Origin: Sphingorhabdus sp. YGSMI21
GTDB taxonomy: Bacteria; Pseudomonadota; Alphaproteobacteria; Sphingomonadales; Sphingomonadaceae
Reading direction: 5' to 3'
DNA: 64,000 nucleotides
Assembly: GCF_002776575.1 (NCBI RefSeq)
Contig: NZ_CP022548.1
Coordinates: 2,371,001-2,435,000 of the forward strand
Of this stretch, positions 27,999 to 37,022 are shown piece by piece. The notes under the pieces were generated by a model. It searched no databases, had not been told where the DNA came from, and saw only the letters and a list, made by a program, of their open reading frames with translations. Position numbers and translations under genes: made by a program. Each line of letters opens with the position of its first letter. Within the stretch, counting starts at the first letter, position 1.

Positions 27999-30900
27999 TA
28001 TTTGAGAGCCGTTTCCGTGCCGGCCGGAGCCGTATCAAGACTGGCAGCAGCATTTTTCGCGCCGGGCAGGAACAGCCGGGCGCCATCGCCGATCAGGGCA
28101 AAACCCGCCCAGTAGAAGGGGTGGGATGTGACCGGATCGTTCATCAGGTCCAGCTGGGACAGGCGGAGCGCTTCGGTGATCGAGCGGCCGCGACCGTCGC
28201 TGAACAGGCCGTTTATCAACCGTTCCGTCGCCTGGAAATCATCCGGAGCAGGCCAGTGACTGGCGAGAACCGAACGGCCACCGGCCCCGATGAAGGACCG
28301 GACCAGGCCATCCAGAGCCGTGCCGCCGCCGCTGCTAACGCCGGCTTCGCGGGTTGCGGTTATGCTGGCCTTGCCCGCGGTGTCGCATGCCGAGAGAATG
28401 ATCACATCCGCGTCGAGCTTGAGATCGAAAATCTCGTCAAAGGCCAGAAGACCGTCCGATCCCTGTCCGCCGAAAGAGGTCAGTAGCGCCGGTTTGGCCG
28501 GGCAGGACGGGCTCGGCGCGGTGACCAAACCATGGGTGGCAAAATGCAGGATCCGGTAGTCGCTGATTTTGTCGTTCGACAATATGGCGCTGTCGGTAAA
28601 GGCCGCGCCGGTCAGCAATTCGGAATTCTCCGCGCCGATCAGGCTCCGGGCTTCCTGCAGCTCGCGATCGGAAATCGGGTTGTTCCACTGGCCCAGCGGC
28701 CATTGGCACTGACCGTCGCTATTCTGCTGGGCGCCTCGTACGGCTGCCGCTTTGGTGCTGGCGAGTACCGGCTCGTTCCGGCCCATGCCGAGATATTGCC
28801 GCGAAGCATCGGATTGCGGCGCCTTGCGGGCGTCGGCGAACGCGCGAGCGGATACGGCGGTGCTGATATCGAGAGTCTTGCCGAGCCACTGGACACCGGA
28901 AAAATCAAAGGGATCGCCATCAATCGCCTCGCTTCTGGCAAGATATGTCGAAACCGAAGCTTGATCGGCGACCAGCAGATTGATCGGCAGGCGAAGCATG
29001 GCGCCATCGGGTTCGAAAATCAGATGGCTCTTGCCGGCAAGCTGGTCCGAAACCGGTCCGAACAGGTCCGAATACAGGCTTCGCGCCGCTTCGATATCAA
29101 AGGGATAGGTGACATATTGGCCGTTTTCCAGCACCGAAATCGAGGCGCGGATCGTATCGACCCTGGCATCGAGCGCTGCTTCGTCGAGCGGCACCCGGTA
29201 GATTTTGGCGACCGACTGATCGGTGTAGAACATGAATATATCGCCGCCGATTATCGACATGCGCATATAGGCCTCGGAAGGCTGCATGGTGGCGCGCAAA
29301 TTGTCGAGGCTGAGAAAACGGTCTGAAACAGCGCGATATTGCGGAAACTCGGCCAGCCGGACCTGGGTCAGCTGCTGGCTTCGCTCCAGCGCCTCGATTT
29401 CGGCCGCCAGACTGTCTCTTTGCGCGCGGATCTGCGCCGTCTGGTCCACTCTGCCCAGCGCGGAGAAACGAATGCGCAATTTTTCGATATTGCGCGTCAG
29501 GTTGATCGATTGCCGGAACATGCGGGCCGCTTCATCGGTGCCTCCACTCAGCTCGCGCGCAAGAACGGCCTGGGTCTCGGCCACACCGGGACGAACCAGT
29601 ATCTGGGAGGCTTTGAAAAACTGTCCGGTTGCCGTCGGGTCTTCTGCCAGCAGCGCGAAATAGGGCGCAAGCTGGTTCGTCATGCCGGTAATCGCGCTTT
29701 GTTTACCGAGCGAACTGTCGACCACTTCCGCATATAAAGCGCGGGCGTCGGCTTCCTCACCGTTGCGCAACAGAAAGGCGGCGAGGCGCGCCTTGGCGGC
29801 ATTGACCGCCCTTGTTTCGGGATATTGAATACTCAGCAAGTCGAGCCCGTCGCGCAAATATTGCCGCGCCTCCCCGATATTGCCGTCGGCTTCCGCCAGC
29901 AGCGACAATTCGGCGAGCGTCTGGGCTCTCAGGCGAGTGATCGATGTGACCCGGCCGTCGCGCACGGCGATCGCCCGATTATAGGCGGAGACGAAGGAAT
30001 TGCGGGCGGCTTCGCTCTCGCCATTCAACCGCTGCGCCGTGCCCAGAAGTTGCAGAGCCTGTGCATCGATGATCTCGGCGCGCTCCGCCGGGCTGAGCTT
30101 CGTTTCATCGACAAAAGCGAGCAGGTTGCGAGTCTGGGCGCTGCCGTTGATCCGCGACGAGAGCGGTGCGGTAATTTCGAGGCGTTCTGTCAGCGCTGCC
30201 TCACCCTCAACGGCGGTTTTGAGGGGAGCATTTATCCGTGCGATCGCCGCCCCAAGCTGGCCCTGGTTAAGCTGATGCATGGTTTCGAAATTGCGCTGCA
30301 GCCGCTCGGCTATCGGATCGCTGTCGTCGATAGCGCCGGCCTGTTCGAACAGGTCGTCGGCTTCGGCAAATTCACCGAGGTTGGATTTCTGCAAAGCCCG
30401 GTTAATCAGATATTCGCGGGGGTTGATATCTTCCCCCTCCATGCCGGATGTGCGCTGTTGCAAGGTTTCGAAAAAGGCGGCGGCCTCGGCATAATCGCCG
30501 CTGAGGTTCCTGCGATAGCCTTCCGAGAGGGCCTGATAGGGCTTGAGTGTGGCCGCCTGCACCCGGGCAAAGGCAAATGGATCCTCGATCGAGGTCGAGG
30601 CGACGTCTATTTTGCCTTCGGCGATGGTATCGCTTAAAATCGATTTGAGCGCGAGCAGGGTTGCGCTGTCATAGGCCGCCAGGCCTTCGGCGACATAGGA
30701 AGTGCCATCCTGCCGTCCGAGAACCAGAGAATAGGCGACCGGTTCCGCGGCAAGGCGGCAGGCCTGGTGACGAAAGCCGCCAAGCGTTGCCGGCGACGGA
30801 TTGTCAGTGCAGGTCACCGGTTCGCTGCGATGCGGCGCGATTCGGGCGAGCATGTCCTGCTCTGTCGAACGGGACGAATAGACGAAGCCGACCGGTCTGG

Positions 30901-31117
30901 CCGAGTCGCGGCAGACCACGGCCCAGCTGCGGTCAAACATATCGGCTTTTGCCTTGTTCTCGATGCTGCGGTCCTGCACCTGGCACAAAATGCCTTCGCT
31001 GCTGCCGATCGGGAAGCTGTCGCGCATTGACACCGGCGTGTCACGAGCGAGCGCCGTCGCTGGGCCTGATAGCAAACCCATCGTCAATAATAATGTGCCG
31101 ATCCTCGTCCGGTGCAC
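27998..31117 (-). CDS. Exported TPR-CHAT caspase-like protein
   Basis: A 1039-residue protein. The GTG start used here follows GGGGAG by a short spacer and yields a clean signal peptide (HRTRIGTLLLTMGLL... ending ATALA); an upstream ATG would add 11 residues and hide it. Residues about 170-560 contain TPR-type helical repeats. The C-terminal 350 residues are a CHAT domain (caspase HetF associated with TPRs): the catalytic histidine is in HFATHG (codon 28,532-28,534) and the cysteine in ILSACDTAG (codon 28,385-28,387), followed by the family-typical VLASHWPAPDD and HPFYWAGFALIGDG. The dyad is intact, so peptidase activity is plausible. Unusually for a caspase-like protein it should act outside the cytoplasm. 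It is first in the operon with the cyclase, a small exported protein, TpsB and TpsA. Confidence 0.92.
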   Translation of the reverse strand: MHRTRIGTLLLTMGLLSGPATALARDTPVSMRDSFPIGSSEGILCQVQDRSIENKAKADMFDRSWAVVCRDSARPVGFVYSSRSTEQDMLARIAPHRSEPVTCTDNPSPATLGGFRHQACRLAAEPVAYSLVLGRQDGTSYVAEGLAAYDSATLLALKSILSDTIAEGKIDVASTSIEDPFAFARVQAATLKPYQALSEGYRRNLSGDYAEAAAFFETLQQRTSGMEGEDINPREYLINRALQKSNLGEFAEADDLFEQAGAIDDSDPIAERLQRNFETMHQLNQGQLGAAIARINAPLKTAVEGEAALTERLEITAPLSSRINGSAQTRNLLAFVDETKLSPAERAEIIDAQALQLLGTAQRLNGESEAARNSFVSAYNRAIAVRDGRVTSITRLRAQTLAELSLLAEADGNIGEARQYLRDGLDLLSIQYPETRAVNAAKARLAAFLLRNGEEADARALYAEVVDSSLGKQSAITGMTNQLAPYFALLAEDPTATGQFFKASQILVRPGVAETQAVLARELSGGTDEAARMFRQSINLTRNIEKLRIRFSALGRVDQTAQIRAQRDSLAAEIEALERSQQLTQVRLAEFPQYRAVSDRFLSLDNLRATMQPSEAYMRMSIIGGDIFMFYTDQSVAKIYRVPLDEAALDARVDTIRASISVLENGQYVTYPFDIEAARSLYSDLFGPVSDQLAGKSHLIFEPDGAMLRLPINLLVADQASVSTYLARSEAIDGDPFDFSGVQWLGKTLDISTAVSARAFADARKAPQSDASRQYLGMGRNEPVLASTKAAAVRGAQQNSDGQCQWPLGQWNNPISDRELQEARSLIGAENSELLTGAAFTDSAILSNDKISDYRILHFATHGLVTAPSPSCPAKPALLTSFGGQGSDGLLAFDEIFDLKLDADVIILSACDTAGKASITATREAGVSSGGGTALDGLVRSFIGAGGRSVLASHWPAPDDFQATERLINGLFSDGRGRSITEALRLSQLDLMNDPVTSHPFYWAGFALIGDGARLFLPGAKNAAASLDTAPAGTETALK

Positions 31118-31264
31118 GATATTCTCCCCACAATTTTTGTGTATTGCCAAGCCCCCTCAGACTTGGACAATATCGATCGCGACCCAGAATATTCTTATAA
31201 CTACACTAGTTAGCTGGAAAAACCGAGTCTACGATTGGAGAATATCGACATCACTGCAGGATTA

Positions 31265-31280
31265 AGTGACTATTGTCACA
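31265..31280. promoter_or_regulatory. CRP/FNR-family operator-like palindrome upstream of the CHAT operon
   Basis: The sequence agtga-ctattg-tcaca matches the cAMP-CRP half-site arrangement TGTGA-N6-TCACA at 9 of 10 half-site positions. It lies between the nitroreductase stop and the CHAT gene, about 150 bp upstream of the chosen start. A possible -10 element (TATAAG on the minus strand, 31,194-31,199) lies about 75 bp downstream, which would place the operator near -85. Its match is to the E. coli consensus; sphingomonad CRP specificity is assumed similar. Confidence 0.5.
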
Positions 31281-31332
31281 TAGCGGGACGTTTCCGTACC
31301 CAGAAATCGCTGAAAACCGCTGACAGAAGTGG

Positions 31333-32004
31333 TTAAAAACCGCGAAACTCTATTGCGTCTGCGATCGATACGCGGGGCACATCGAAATTGTTGATCGGCG
31401 CGTCGGGGTCGCGGTGGCCGATGGCCATGCCGCAGAAGAAAATATAATCGTCGCTGATGCCGAGCAATTCCCGCATATAGGTGCCGTACATCGCCCAGAT
31501 TTCCTGAGCGCAGCTGTCGAGTCCCTCTTCACGGAGCAGCAGCATCACGGTCTGGAGCCACATACCCATGTCCGACCATTGCGGCGGGCCCATATATTTT
31601 CTGGTATAGGTGAACAATTGCACCGGCGCGCCGAAACTGTCCCAGTTTTTCGCCATCTGTGCGACCCGTCCGGCGGCGTCGCCCCGTTCCAGACCGACGG
31701 CGTCGAACATCCCCTTGCCGACCGCGCGACGCTGTTCTTCATAGCGGCCGTCGAGATCCTTGGGGTAGATGGCATATTCCATGCCTTCGCCCATCGGCGC
31801 GGTCGCGGCCTTGGCCTTGATCTTGGCGGTGATGTCCTTGAGCGCATCGCCGCCAACGACAACCGCGCTCCACGGCTGGGTATTGCCGCCGGAAGGGGCG
31901 CGCTGGGCGGTCTCGAGAACGCGTTCGAGCGTCGACTGGTCGACCGGCTTGTCGAGAAACTGGCGGACGGACCGGCGGGAGGTGACGGCTTCGGTTACGT
32001 TCAT
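31333..32004 (-). CDS. Nitroreductase-family flavoprotein
   Basis: A 223-residue FMN-dependent nitroreductase-type enzyme. The N-terminal FMN phosphate-binding pattern SRRSVRQFLDKPV and RAPSGGNTQPW are characteristic, as is the C-terminal GMAIGHRDPDAPIN. Such enzymes reduce nitroaromatics, quinones or enones with NAD(P)H. It starts 4 nt after the cobT stop, so it is cotranscribed with cobT. That raised the question of BluB, the flavin-cleaving enzyme of the cobalamin pathway, but the sequence has the ordinary nitroreductase pattern instead. The substrate is unknown. Downstream of it lies the promoter region of the CHAT operon. Confidence 0.9.
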   Translation of the reverse strand: MNVTEAVTSRRSVRQFLDKPVDQSTLERVLETAQRAPSGGNTQPWSAVVVGGDALKDITAKIKAKAATAPMGEGMEYAIYPKDLDGRYEEQRRAVGKGMFDAVGLERGDAAGRVAQMAKNWDSFGAPVQLFTYTRKYMGPPQWSDMGMWLQTVMLLLREEGLDSCAQEIWAMYGTYMRELLGISDDYIFFCGMAIGHRDPDAPINNFDVPRVSIADAIEFRGF

Positions 32005-32008
32005 TCAA

Positions 32009-33832
32009 TCAATCCTCGTCAAAGAGACCGGCCAACTGCTCGACCATGGTTCCGCCCAGTTGCTCGGCGTCCATGATTGTCACGGCTTTCTTGTAATAGC
32101 GGGTCACGTCATGGCCGATGCCGATGGCGACGAGCTGCACCGGCGAACGGCTTTCGATCCATTCGATCACCTTGCGGAGATGGTTTTCCAGATAGGCACC
32201 ATGGTTGACCGACAAGGTGCTGTCGTCGACCGGCGCACCGTCCGAGATCACCATCAGGATGCGACGTTCTTCGGGGCGGGCGATCAGCCGGCTGTGCGCC
32301 CAGAGCAGGGCCTCGCCGTCGATATTTTCCTTGAGCAGGCCTTCGCGCATCATGAGGCCGAGATTTTTCTTGGCGTGGCGCCACGGTTCGTCGGCTTTCT
32401 TGTAGACGATATGGCGCAGGTCGTTGAGCCGTCCGGGATTGGCCGGGCGATCCGCCGCCAGCCAGTCTTCGCGGGTCTGGCCGCCTTTCCATGCGCGGGT
32501 GGTGAAGCCGAGAATCTCGGTCTTGACGCCGCAGCGTTCCAGCGTGCGCGCCATGATGTCCGCGGAAATGGCGGCGATCGAAATCGGCCGTCCGCGCATA
32601 GAACCGCTGTTGTCGATCAGCAGGGTCACCACCGTGTCGCGGAAATCGGTCTCGCGCTCGATCTTGTAGGACAGGCTGTGCGAAGGATTGCTGACCACGC
32701 GGGCGAGGCGGGCGGCGTCAAGCATGCCTTCTTCCTGATCAAAATCCCAGCTGCGATTCTGCTGCGCCATCAGGCGGCGCTGCAGGCGGTTGGCGAGTTT
32801 CGTCACCGCGCCCTGCAAATTGGTCAGCTGCTGGTCGAGGAAAGCGCGCAGGCGCGTCAACTCCTCTTCGTCGCACAGCTCGGTGGCGCTGACGACCTCG
32901 TCATATTTTTCGGTCCACGGCGCATAGTTGAAACCGGGGGGCAGGTCGGACATCGCCCGGTTGGGACGCACCGGCATCATGCCGTCGTCGCCGGCATCCC
33001 CCATTTCCTCTTCGGCGCCTTCTTCCAGCTCCTCGGCGTTCTGGTCGCTTTCGCCGTCCTGGCTATCGTCGTCCGACGGTTCGGAGCGCATTTCGGACTC
33101 GCCCTGATCGCCGGTCGCTTCCTCGTCGGCGCCGTCATCCTGGCTGTCGTCGCTATCCTCGTCGCTGTCATCATCGTCGCTGTCGTCGGCTTCGGACTGG
33201 TCATCGCTTTTGATCAGATCGAGATGCTGCAGCAATTGCGTCGTCAATTTGGCAAAATTGCTCTGGTCATCGAGCGTCAGGTTGAGGCCGTCGAGATCGG
33301 CGCCGGCGCTTTCCTCGATCCACTCGCGCAGCATGTCGAGACCCTTGACCGTCCCCTGCGGCGGAGCCTGTCCGGTCAATTTTTCCCGTGCCAGCAGGGC
33401 AAGGGCCGTGGAAATCGGAACCTCGTCGCGATTCTGTGCGCGCGCGATCGGGTCGGACCGCATGCGCATTTCCAGCGCCGCGTTCAGATTATCCTTGGCG
33501 CCCGACATGTTGCGCGATCCCAGCGCATCGGTGCGGACCTGTTCGAGCGCGTCGAAACAGGCGCGCGCCACGGCTTCCTGCGGCGCGTTTCTGCGATGCG
33601 TGGCTTCGTCATGATGGCGCAATTTGAGCGAGAAACTGTCGGCAAAGCCCCGCGCTTCGGCGACTTGCGCCGGTGGCAGATCGCGCGCGGGCATTGGCAC
33701 TTTGAGATGCTGCCCCGACTGCGACGGGGCTTCGGCGGTATAGGCCAGTTCCAGATCGGGTTCGCGGGCGATCGCGCGCGCGGCGCCGCCCAGCACGTCT
33801 TTCAAATCATCAAGTTTGGAACGGTCAGCCAT
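32009..33832 (-). CDS. cobT: Cobaltochelatase subunit CobT
   Basis: CobT pairs with the AAA+ subunit CobS to drive cobalt insertion into hydrogenobyrinic acid a,c-diamide by CobN in aerobic cobalamin synthesis. The 607-residue product has the usual plan: a conserved N-terminal helical domain (1-200), a very acidic Asp/Glu/Ser linker (about 205-295, with runs such as [15 protein letters not shown]), and a C-terminal von Willebrand factor A domain whose MIDAS motif is DNSGSMRG. Length is typical. The CobS gene is not adjacent: it lies 3.6 kb upstream on the same strand, separated by a penicillin-binding protein, a membrane protein and a toxin-antitoxin pair. CobN is not in the window. Confidence 0.95.
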   Translation of the reverse strand: MADRSKLDDLKDVLGGAARAIAREPDLELAYTAEAPSQSGQHLKVPMPARDLPPAQVAEARGFADSFSLKLRHHDEATHRRNAPQEAVARACFDALEQVRTDALGSRNMSGAKDNLNAALEMRMRSDPIARAQNRDEVPISTALALLAREKLTGQAPPQGTVKGLDMLREWIEESAGADLDGLNLTLDDQSNFAKLTTQLLQHLDLIKSDDQSEADDSDDDDSDEDSDDSQDDGADEEATGDQGESEMRSEPSDDDSQDGESDQNAEELEEGAEEEMGDAGDDGMMPVRPNRAMSDLPPGFNYAPWTEKYDEVVSATELCDEEELTRLRAFLDQQLTNLQGAVTKLANRLQRRLMAQQNRSWDFDQEEGMLDAARLARVVSNPSHSLSYKIERETDFRDTVVTLLIDNSGSMRGRPISIAAISADIMARTLERCGVKTEILGFTTRAWKGGQTREDWLAADRPANPGRLNDLRHIVYKKADEPWRHAKKNLGLMMREGLLKENIDGEALLWAHSRLIARPEERRILMVISDGAPVDDSTLSVNHGAYLENHLRKVIEWIESRSPVQLVAIGIGHDVTRYYKKAVTIMDAEQLGGTMVEQLAGLFDED

Positions 33833-33919
33833 AGAAGCGAACAGCTTTAAGCGGAAAGGCGGGGGGAATCATAGACCTAATTTCCTGCTTTTTTGTTAGG
33901 CGGGATCCCCCGCGCGGGT

Positions 33920-36031
33920 TTATTGTCCCGGCGGGGTTTCCGCCTGGCGCCGTTCGATCGCCACACCCTCGCCATCAATCCGCAAATCCACCGGCACACC
34001 ACCTATTTCCGTGCCCACGCGGACACCACTGTCGCCGTTTATCCGCACCTCCGTATCGCCGATTTCTACCGGTATTTCGGGGATCTCCGGCAGGTCGAGC
34101 GGCGTGACCGGCCCTTCGGGATCCGGCTTGTTCTGCGGTTTGGTGCTGCCGGCGGGTTTTTTGGACTGCACGGCCTGCTGCATGAAATCCTTCCAGATAC
34201 GCGCGGGGAGGCTGCCGCCGCTGACACCCTTCAGCGGGGTGTTATCGTCATTGCCGATCCACACGCCGACCACCAGCCGGTCCTCGCCATCCCCGGCATA
34301 GCCGACAAAGAGCGCGTCGCGATTATTCTGGCTGGTGCCGGTCTTGCCATAATTGGGAATGGTCAGCATGGCGCGGCGGCCGGTACCCTCGTTGACCGCA
34401 GCGCGCAGCAATGTCTCCATATCGGCGTGGGTGCTGGCATTATAGCGGCCGGGCCAGTCAAACAGCCACTCGGTCCAGCTCTGCTCGTCCTTCTTGAAGG
34501 CATAGGGGACGACCGGCCAGCGGTTGCCGGCAACCCCGGCATAGGCTGCAGTCAGCTCCATCAGGTTCATCGTTGATGTGCCGAGCGCGAGACTGGGATC
34601 ATCCTCTGCCAGCGGCGACTTGACCCCCAGATTGCGGGCCTCGCGGATCACCGCCTTGTCCCCGATCTGACCGAACAGACGGACCGCGGCGACATTGCTC
34701 GACTTGGCGAAAGCGTCTTTCAAGCTCAGCGAGCCGCGATATTTTTCGCCGGCATTCTTGGGCAGATAGCCGCCTTTGGTGATTGGGCTGTCATCGACCA
34801 TGTCGTCGGGGCTCATGCCCGACCGCAGCGCCGCCAGCCAGACGAACAGCTTGAAGGTGGAGCCCGGCTGGCGCTGGGCCTGGGTGACGCGGTTGAAGGC
34901 GGATTTTGCATAATCCTTGCCGCCGATCATCGCCACGACTTCCCCGTCCGGCCGCATCGCGACCAGAGCGACCTGCGCCTGTCCCAGCGGAGCGCGGGCG
35001 ATCGCGCGGCGGGCGATTTCCTGCATTCTGGCATCAAGCGTCGTGGTCAAGGCCAGTCGCTCGTAGCTCAGGTCGGTCAGGGCGCGGGCCTGCGGCATCG
35101 CCCAGTCGGCAAAATAGGTGCCGGTGGGCAGGGTGTTTTTTGCGCGGACATCCAGTCTCGCGATGCCCAGCCGGTCGGCTTCTTGCTGGCTCAGATAGCC
35201 GGCGGCGACCATCGCGGATTTGACCAGATTGGCCCGCTTGGCGGCCAGATCGGGGTTGCGCGTTGGGGCGAGGCGGGAAGGGGCCTGCACCAGACCGGCG
35301 AGCATGATCGCCTGCTCCAGCTTGAGATTTTCCGGCTGGCGATAATAATAATGGAGCGATGCGGCGCGCAATCCATAGACATTGTCGCCGAAATAGACGT
35401 TGGACAGATAGCGTTCGAGTATCTCGTCCTTGGTCAGCCAGGCTTCCAACCAGAAAGCGATCAGCATTTCCCGCGCCTTGCGGGTCAGGCTGCGTTCCGG
35501 CGTCAGGAAGGTCGTCTTGGCAAGCTGCTGGGTGATCGTGCTGCCGCCCTGGGTCATGCCGCTGCCCGAGATATTACTCCACAGCGCGCGGGCCAGTCCG
35601 CGCGGATCGACGCCCCAGTGCGAATAGAAACGCCGATCCTCGATCGCCATGAAGGCTTCGCGCACATGGTCGGGCAGTTTCGCCACCTCGACCGGGTCAT
35701 CGACCACCGCCCCATTGCGGGCGAACGGCTGTCCGTCCGATGTCAGCAGCGTGATCTGTGGTGGCGCAATCGGTTGCAGCGATTTGGACAGAGGCGCGGT
35801 GATCGCGAGATAGGCGATCAACAGGATGAACAGCAAAAGCCCGGCGGCCACAGCACGGCTGAACCACCACCATTTGCCGCGCGGCTTTTTGAGCGGCGCA
35901 ACCGGCTCGTCAATGCGCGGCGGGATGGCATCGCCATAGGGTTCGTAAAATGGGGTTTCGGTTTTCGGCCTGCTGCGAAAGGGCCAAAACCAGCGACGTT
36001 TTACGGAAGAATCAGGGCTATGCTCAAGCAT
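33920..36031 (-). CDS. Bifunctional penicillin-binding protein, PBP1A family
   Basis: A 703-residue class A PBP that polymerises and crosslinks peptidoglycan. A cytoplasmic tail (1-55) and one transmembrane helix (about 58-78) precede a GT51 glycosyltransferase domain with the catalytic glutamate in AIEDRRFYSHWGVD and the second motif GGSTITQQLAKTTFL. The transpeptidase domain carries the serine in GSTFK, the SSN motif (AKSSNVAA) and the KTGTS box. The last 80 residues form a Pro/Glu-rich extension (PEIPEIPVEIGDTEVRI...), unusual but likely structural. The gene sits between cobT (87 nt downstream) and a divergent small membrane-protein gene. Confidence 0.93.
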   Translation of the reverse strand: MLEHSPDSSVKRRWFWPFRSRPKTETPFYEPYGDAIPPRIDEPVAPLKKPRGKWWWFSRAVAAGLLLFILLIAYLAITAPLSKSLQPIAPPQITLLTSDGQPFARNGAVVDDPVEVAKLPDHVREAFMAIEDRRFYSHWGVDPRGLARALWSNISGSGMTQGGSTITQQLAKTTFLTPERSLTRKAREMLIAFWLEAWLTKDEILERYLSNVYFGDNVYGLRAASLHYYYRQPENLKLEQAIMLAGLVQAPSRLAPTRNPDLAAKRANLVKSAMVAAGYLSQQEADRLGIARLDVRAKNTLPTGTYFADWAMPQARALTDLSYERLALTTTLDARMQEIARRAIARAPLGQAQVALVAMRPDGEVVAMIGGKDYAKSAFNRVTQAQRQPGSTFKLFVWLAALRSGMSPDDMVDDSPITKGGYLPKNAGEKYRGSLSLKDAFAKSSNVAAVRLFGQIGDKAVIREARNLGVKSPLAEDDPSLALGTSTMNLMELTAAYAGVAGNRWPVVPYAFKKDEQSWTEWLFDWPGRYNASTHADMETLLRAAVNEGTGRRAMLTIPNYGKTGTSQNNRDALFVGYAGDGEDRLVVGVWIGNDDNTPLKGVSGGSLPARIWKDFMQQAVQSKKPAGSTKPQNKPDPEGPVTPLDLPEIPEIPVEIGDTEVRINGDSGVRVGTEIGGVPVDLRIDGEGVAIERRQAETPPGQ

Positions 36032-36130
36032 GTGACTACTGTGTTGCCATAATAATACGCCTTTGGCGAGAAAGAAGTTTGGAAAGCATCAATGATTTGC
36101 TAGTCAACGGGGCACTTTCGGGAAATTATC

Positions 36131-36529
36131 ATGGTGGGCAAATTGTTGAAAATCGGGAATCCGTTTAGACTGACCCAGCGCGAATATGAAGCGACGATCA
36201 ACGCGCTGAACATATTCTTCGGTGCGATCATCGGTGTCAGCCTGGGCAATATTGCCGAAATCCCGATGGATGACTATGTTATATTGCTGGTCATTATCTC
36301 GGCGATAGTGAGCAGCATCCTGCTTGTGACCTATACCCATAGAAGAATCTGGAACAGCGTCATGCTGACGGGCGTGTTGCTGGCAGCCTGGTATGCTGAA
36401 AGCGATAGCAGCGGCGCTGTCATCGATTTCCCCGAGCGCGTGTTACCGACGCTCACCGTGTGGGCGGCATTGGCTGTGATGACCGAATTTTCGGATCGGG
36501 CCGAGGATCCCAGAGCCGACCAAGACTGA
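36131..36529 (+). CDS. Small integral membrane protein, unknown function
   Basis: A 132-residue protein on the plus strand, divergent from the penicillin-binding protein gene with 99 nt between starts. Three or four hydrophobic helices are predicted by eye: about 23-40 (NALNIFFGAIIGVSLG), 48-66 (YVILLVIISAIVSSILLV), 74-88 and 107-118. The tail is charged (SDRAEDPRADQD). No family is recognised. The short upstream ATT-rich sequence shows no strong ribosome binding site. It is single and flanked on the other side by the convergent Doc toxin gene, so it does not belong to an obvious operon. Confidence 0.7.
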   Translation: MVGKLLKIGNPFRLTQREYEATINALNIFFGAIIGVSLGNIAEIPMDDYVILLVIISAIVSSILLVTYTHRRIWNSVMLTGVLLAAWYAESDSSGAVIDFPERVLPTLTVWAALAVMTEFSDRAEDPRADQD

Positions 36530-36623
36530 AATCTGATTGGCTCCCCGTCAATCACTATGCTGAGACAAGGATATGTTGTTGGCGTTCGGATAAAATCATT
36601 CGCTTTGCGCGAACCGATGAACG

Positions 36624-37022
36624 TTAGTCATCCGCGATATGGTCACGGAACCATTTGGCCAATTGTTCTTCGGTGAGTTCGCCCGCTGCGAGGGACTGGA
36701 CCGTCGCGATCGCTTCCTCCCGGTCAAAAAGAAGCTGGCAGTTATTCAACACCAGAAATGTTCGCGCCAGCACCCAGGTGGTGCGCTTGTTGCCATCGGT
36801 AAAAGGGTGGTTGCGTGCAACGCCAAATGCATAAGCCGCCGCCAAGGCGCACAAATCATTTTCGCCGTAACCCCATTTGTTGACCGGCTTTGCGAGAGCG
36901 GACTCGAGCAGGCCTTGATCACGAACACCCGATGGGCCGCCATGTTCGGCAAGCTGTCGATCGTGAATGGCAAGGGCAATGTCGGCACCGAGCCAGATTG
37001 GCTCAATTCGGTCGCCGGTCAT
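36624..37022 (-). CDS. doc: Doc-type (Fic family) toxin
   Basis: A 132-residue death-on-curing protein. The Fic-family core motif reads HPFTDGNKRTTWV, matching the Doc form HxFx(N/D)(A/G)NKR. Doc toxins phosphorylate elongation factor Tu and stop translation until neutralised. The N-terminal part has the usual Doc start ending in GLLESALAKP. The start ATG overlaps the antitoxin stop in an ATGA arrangement, typical of toxin-antitoxin operons. The pair sits between cobS and the penicillin-binding protein gene and splits the cobS-cobT neighbourhood. No transposase or flanking repeat was seen. Toxin activity is inferred from the intact motif. Confidence 0.9.
   Translation of the reverse strand: MTGDRIEPIWLGADIALAIHDRQLAEHGGPSGVRDQGLLESALAKPVNKWGYGENDLCALAAAYAFGVARNHPFTDGNKRTTWVLARTFLVLNNCQLLFDREEAIATVQSLAAGELTEEQLAKWFRDHIADD

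Noticed and set aside
31333..32004. BluB (dimethylbenzimidazole synthase) because of the cobT neighbour
   Set aside because: The N-terminal SRRSVRQFLDKPV and the APSGGNTQPW pattern are of ordinary nitroreductases, not of BluB.
31769..33850. A 693-codon open frame on the plus strand
   Set aside because: It is antisense to cobT and the nitroreductase; the hydrophobic stretch comes from the acidic CobT linker read backwards.
33833..33919. Possible terminator or regulatory RNA between cobT and the PBP gene
   Set aside because: GC-rich blocks (gggatccc and ccgcgcggg) form only short hairpins with no T-run on either strand.
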